7,455 nucleotides of DNA, taken from contig JAXDBV010000283.1 of NCBI GenBank assembly GCA_034678415.1, positions 1-7,455 of the forward strand. Reading direction: 5' to 3'. Each line of letters opens with the position of its first letter. The stretch's first letter is position 1. The position numbers and the translations under genes are program-made. Below the pieces are notes generated by a model. It did not search any database, was not told where the DNA came from, and saw nothing but the letters and a program-made list of their open reading frames with translations. The DNA comes from JAXDBV01 sp034678415 (GTDB lineage: Bacteria; Bacteroidota; Bacteroidia; Bacteroidales; VadinHA17). Positions 7,279 through 7,455 of this stretch are shown piece by piece.

Positions 7279-7455
7279 CGGCGAGGATGCCTGGTTATAC
7301 ATACTTCAGAACGGTAACATTGAAGTGTCTGTGACTAACTATGGCTGTACCATCGTAGCAATAAAAACACCCGACCGATATGGAAAATCAGAGAATATCG
7401 TTCTGGGATTCGACTCGGTGGAGGATTACCAGTGTCCCCAATACCTTCAGGGATG
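7241..7455 (+). CDS. galM: Aldose 1-epimerase (mutarotase), N-terminal part, runs off window
   Basis: 71 complete codons to the right edge. Residues 4-66 read as a GalM N-terminus: ISRQSFGKTSNGEDAWLYIL, then NIEVSVTNYGCTIVAIKTPD, then GKSENIVLGFDSVEDYQ, matching the family's start, first beta strands and VLGFDS-EDY block. GalM interconverts alpha and beta anomers of galactose and glucose, which fits a retaining alpha-galactosidase 62 bp upstream. I chose GTG 7241 because it is the only standard start in this frame upstream of the conserved region and gives a normal N-terminus; the frame stays open back to the previous stop, but only through non-start codons such as ATA and ATT. No signal peptide is encoded, so a cytoplasmic enzyme is predicted. 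There is no Shine-Dalgarno at this GTG, and an ATG at 7210 in another frame lies after a purine-rich AGGAGG, so a small indel or an alternative start is possible. The catalytic histidines and glutamate would be outside the window. Confidence 0.8.
   Translation, partial: MNISRQSFGKTSNGEDAWLYILQNGNIEVSVTNYGCTIVAIKTPDRYGKSENIVLGFDSVEDYQCPQYLQG

Overview
The window looks like part of a polysaccharide- or glycoside-utilisation locus from a Bacteroidota bacterium, probably an environmental or gut Bacteroidales-like lineage. The assignment rests on four things: several exported glycoside hydrolases packed together, Sec and lipoprotein signal peptides of Bacteroidota style (including a Cys-Lys-Asp-Glu start on one mature lipoprotein), no Shine-Dalgarno at most starts, and a family mix (GH172/DUF2961, GH116, GH36-like, aldose epimerase) typical of that phylum. 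No SusC/SusD pair, rRNA, tRNA, CRISPR array or mobile element is visible.

Left arm, minus strand, read from high to low coordinates: a GH172 (DUF2961) enzyme (4551-3460), a GH116 beta-glycosidase lipoprotein (3341-729), and a second GH172 paralogue (707 to the left edge, truncated by the window). The gaps are 118 bp and 21 bp and no terminator hairpin was seen between the genes, so one operon is likely. The two GH172 proteins are clearly paralogous (about 60% identical by eye over the shared N-terminal half), so the GH116 gene is bracketed by two copies.

Centre: a 392-bp AT-rich divergent intergenic region (4552-4943) carries a perfect 14-bp palindrome 20 bp upstream of the GH172 ATG, and a degenerate copy of its core upstream of the right-hand gene. 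It is the likely control region for both arms.

Right arm, plus strand: a GH36-like alpha-galactosidase lipoprotein (4944-7178), then the start of an aldose 1-epimerase (galM-like; from about 7241 to the right edge). The galM start is unusual: the only standard in-frame start is GTG, and an out-of-frame 22-codon ORF overlaps it.

A reasonable reading is a set of exo-acting enzymes that trims a mixed glycan or glycoside: alpha-linked galactose-like sugars (GH36-like), beta-linked glucose-like sugars (GH116) and furanosyl residues (GH172). The epimerase would then equilibrate anomers of the released sugar. The actual substrate cannot be read from the sequence.
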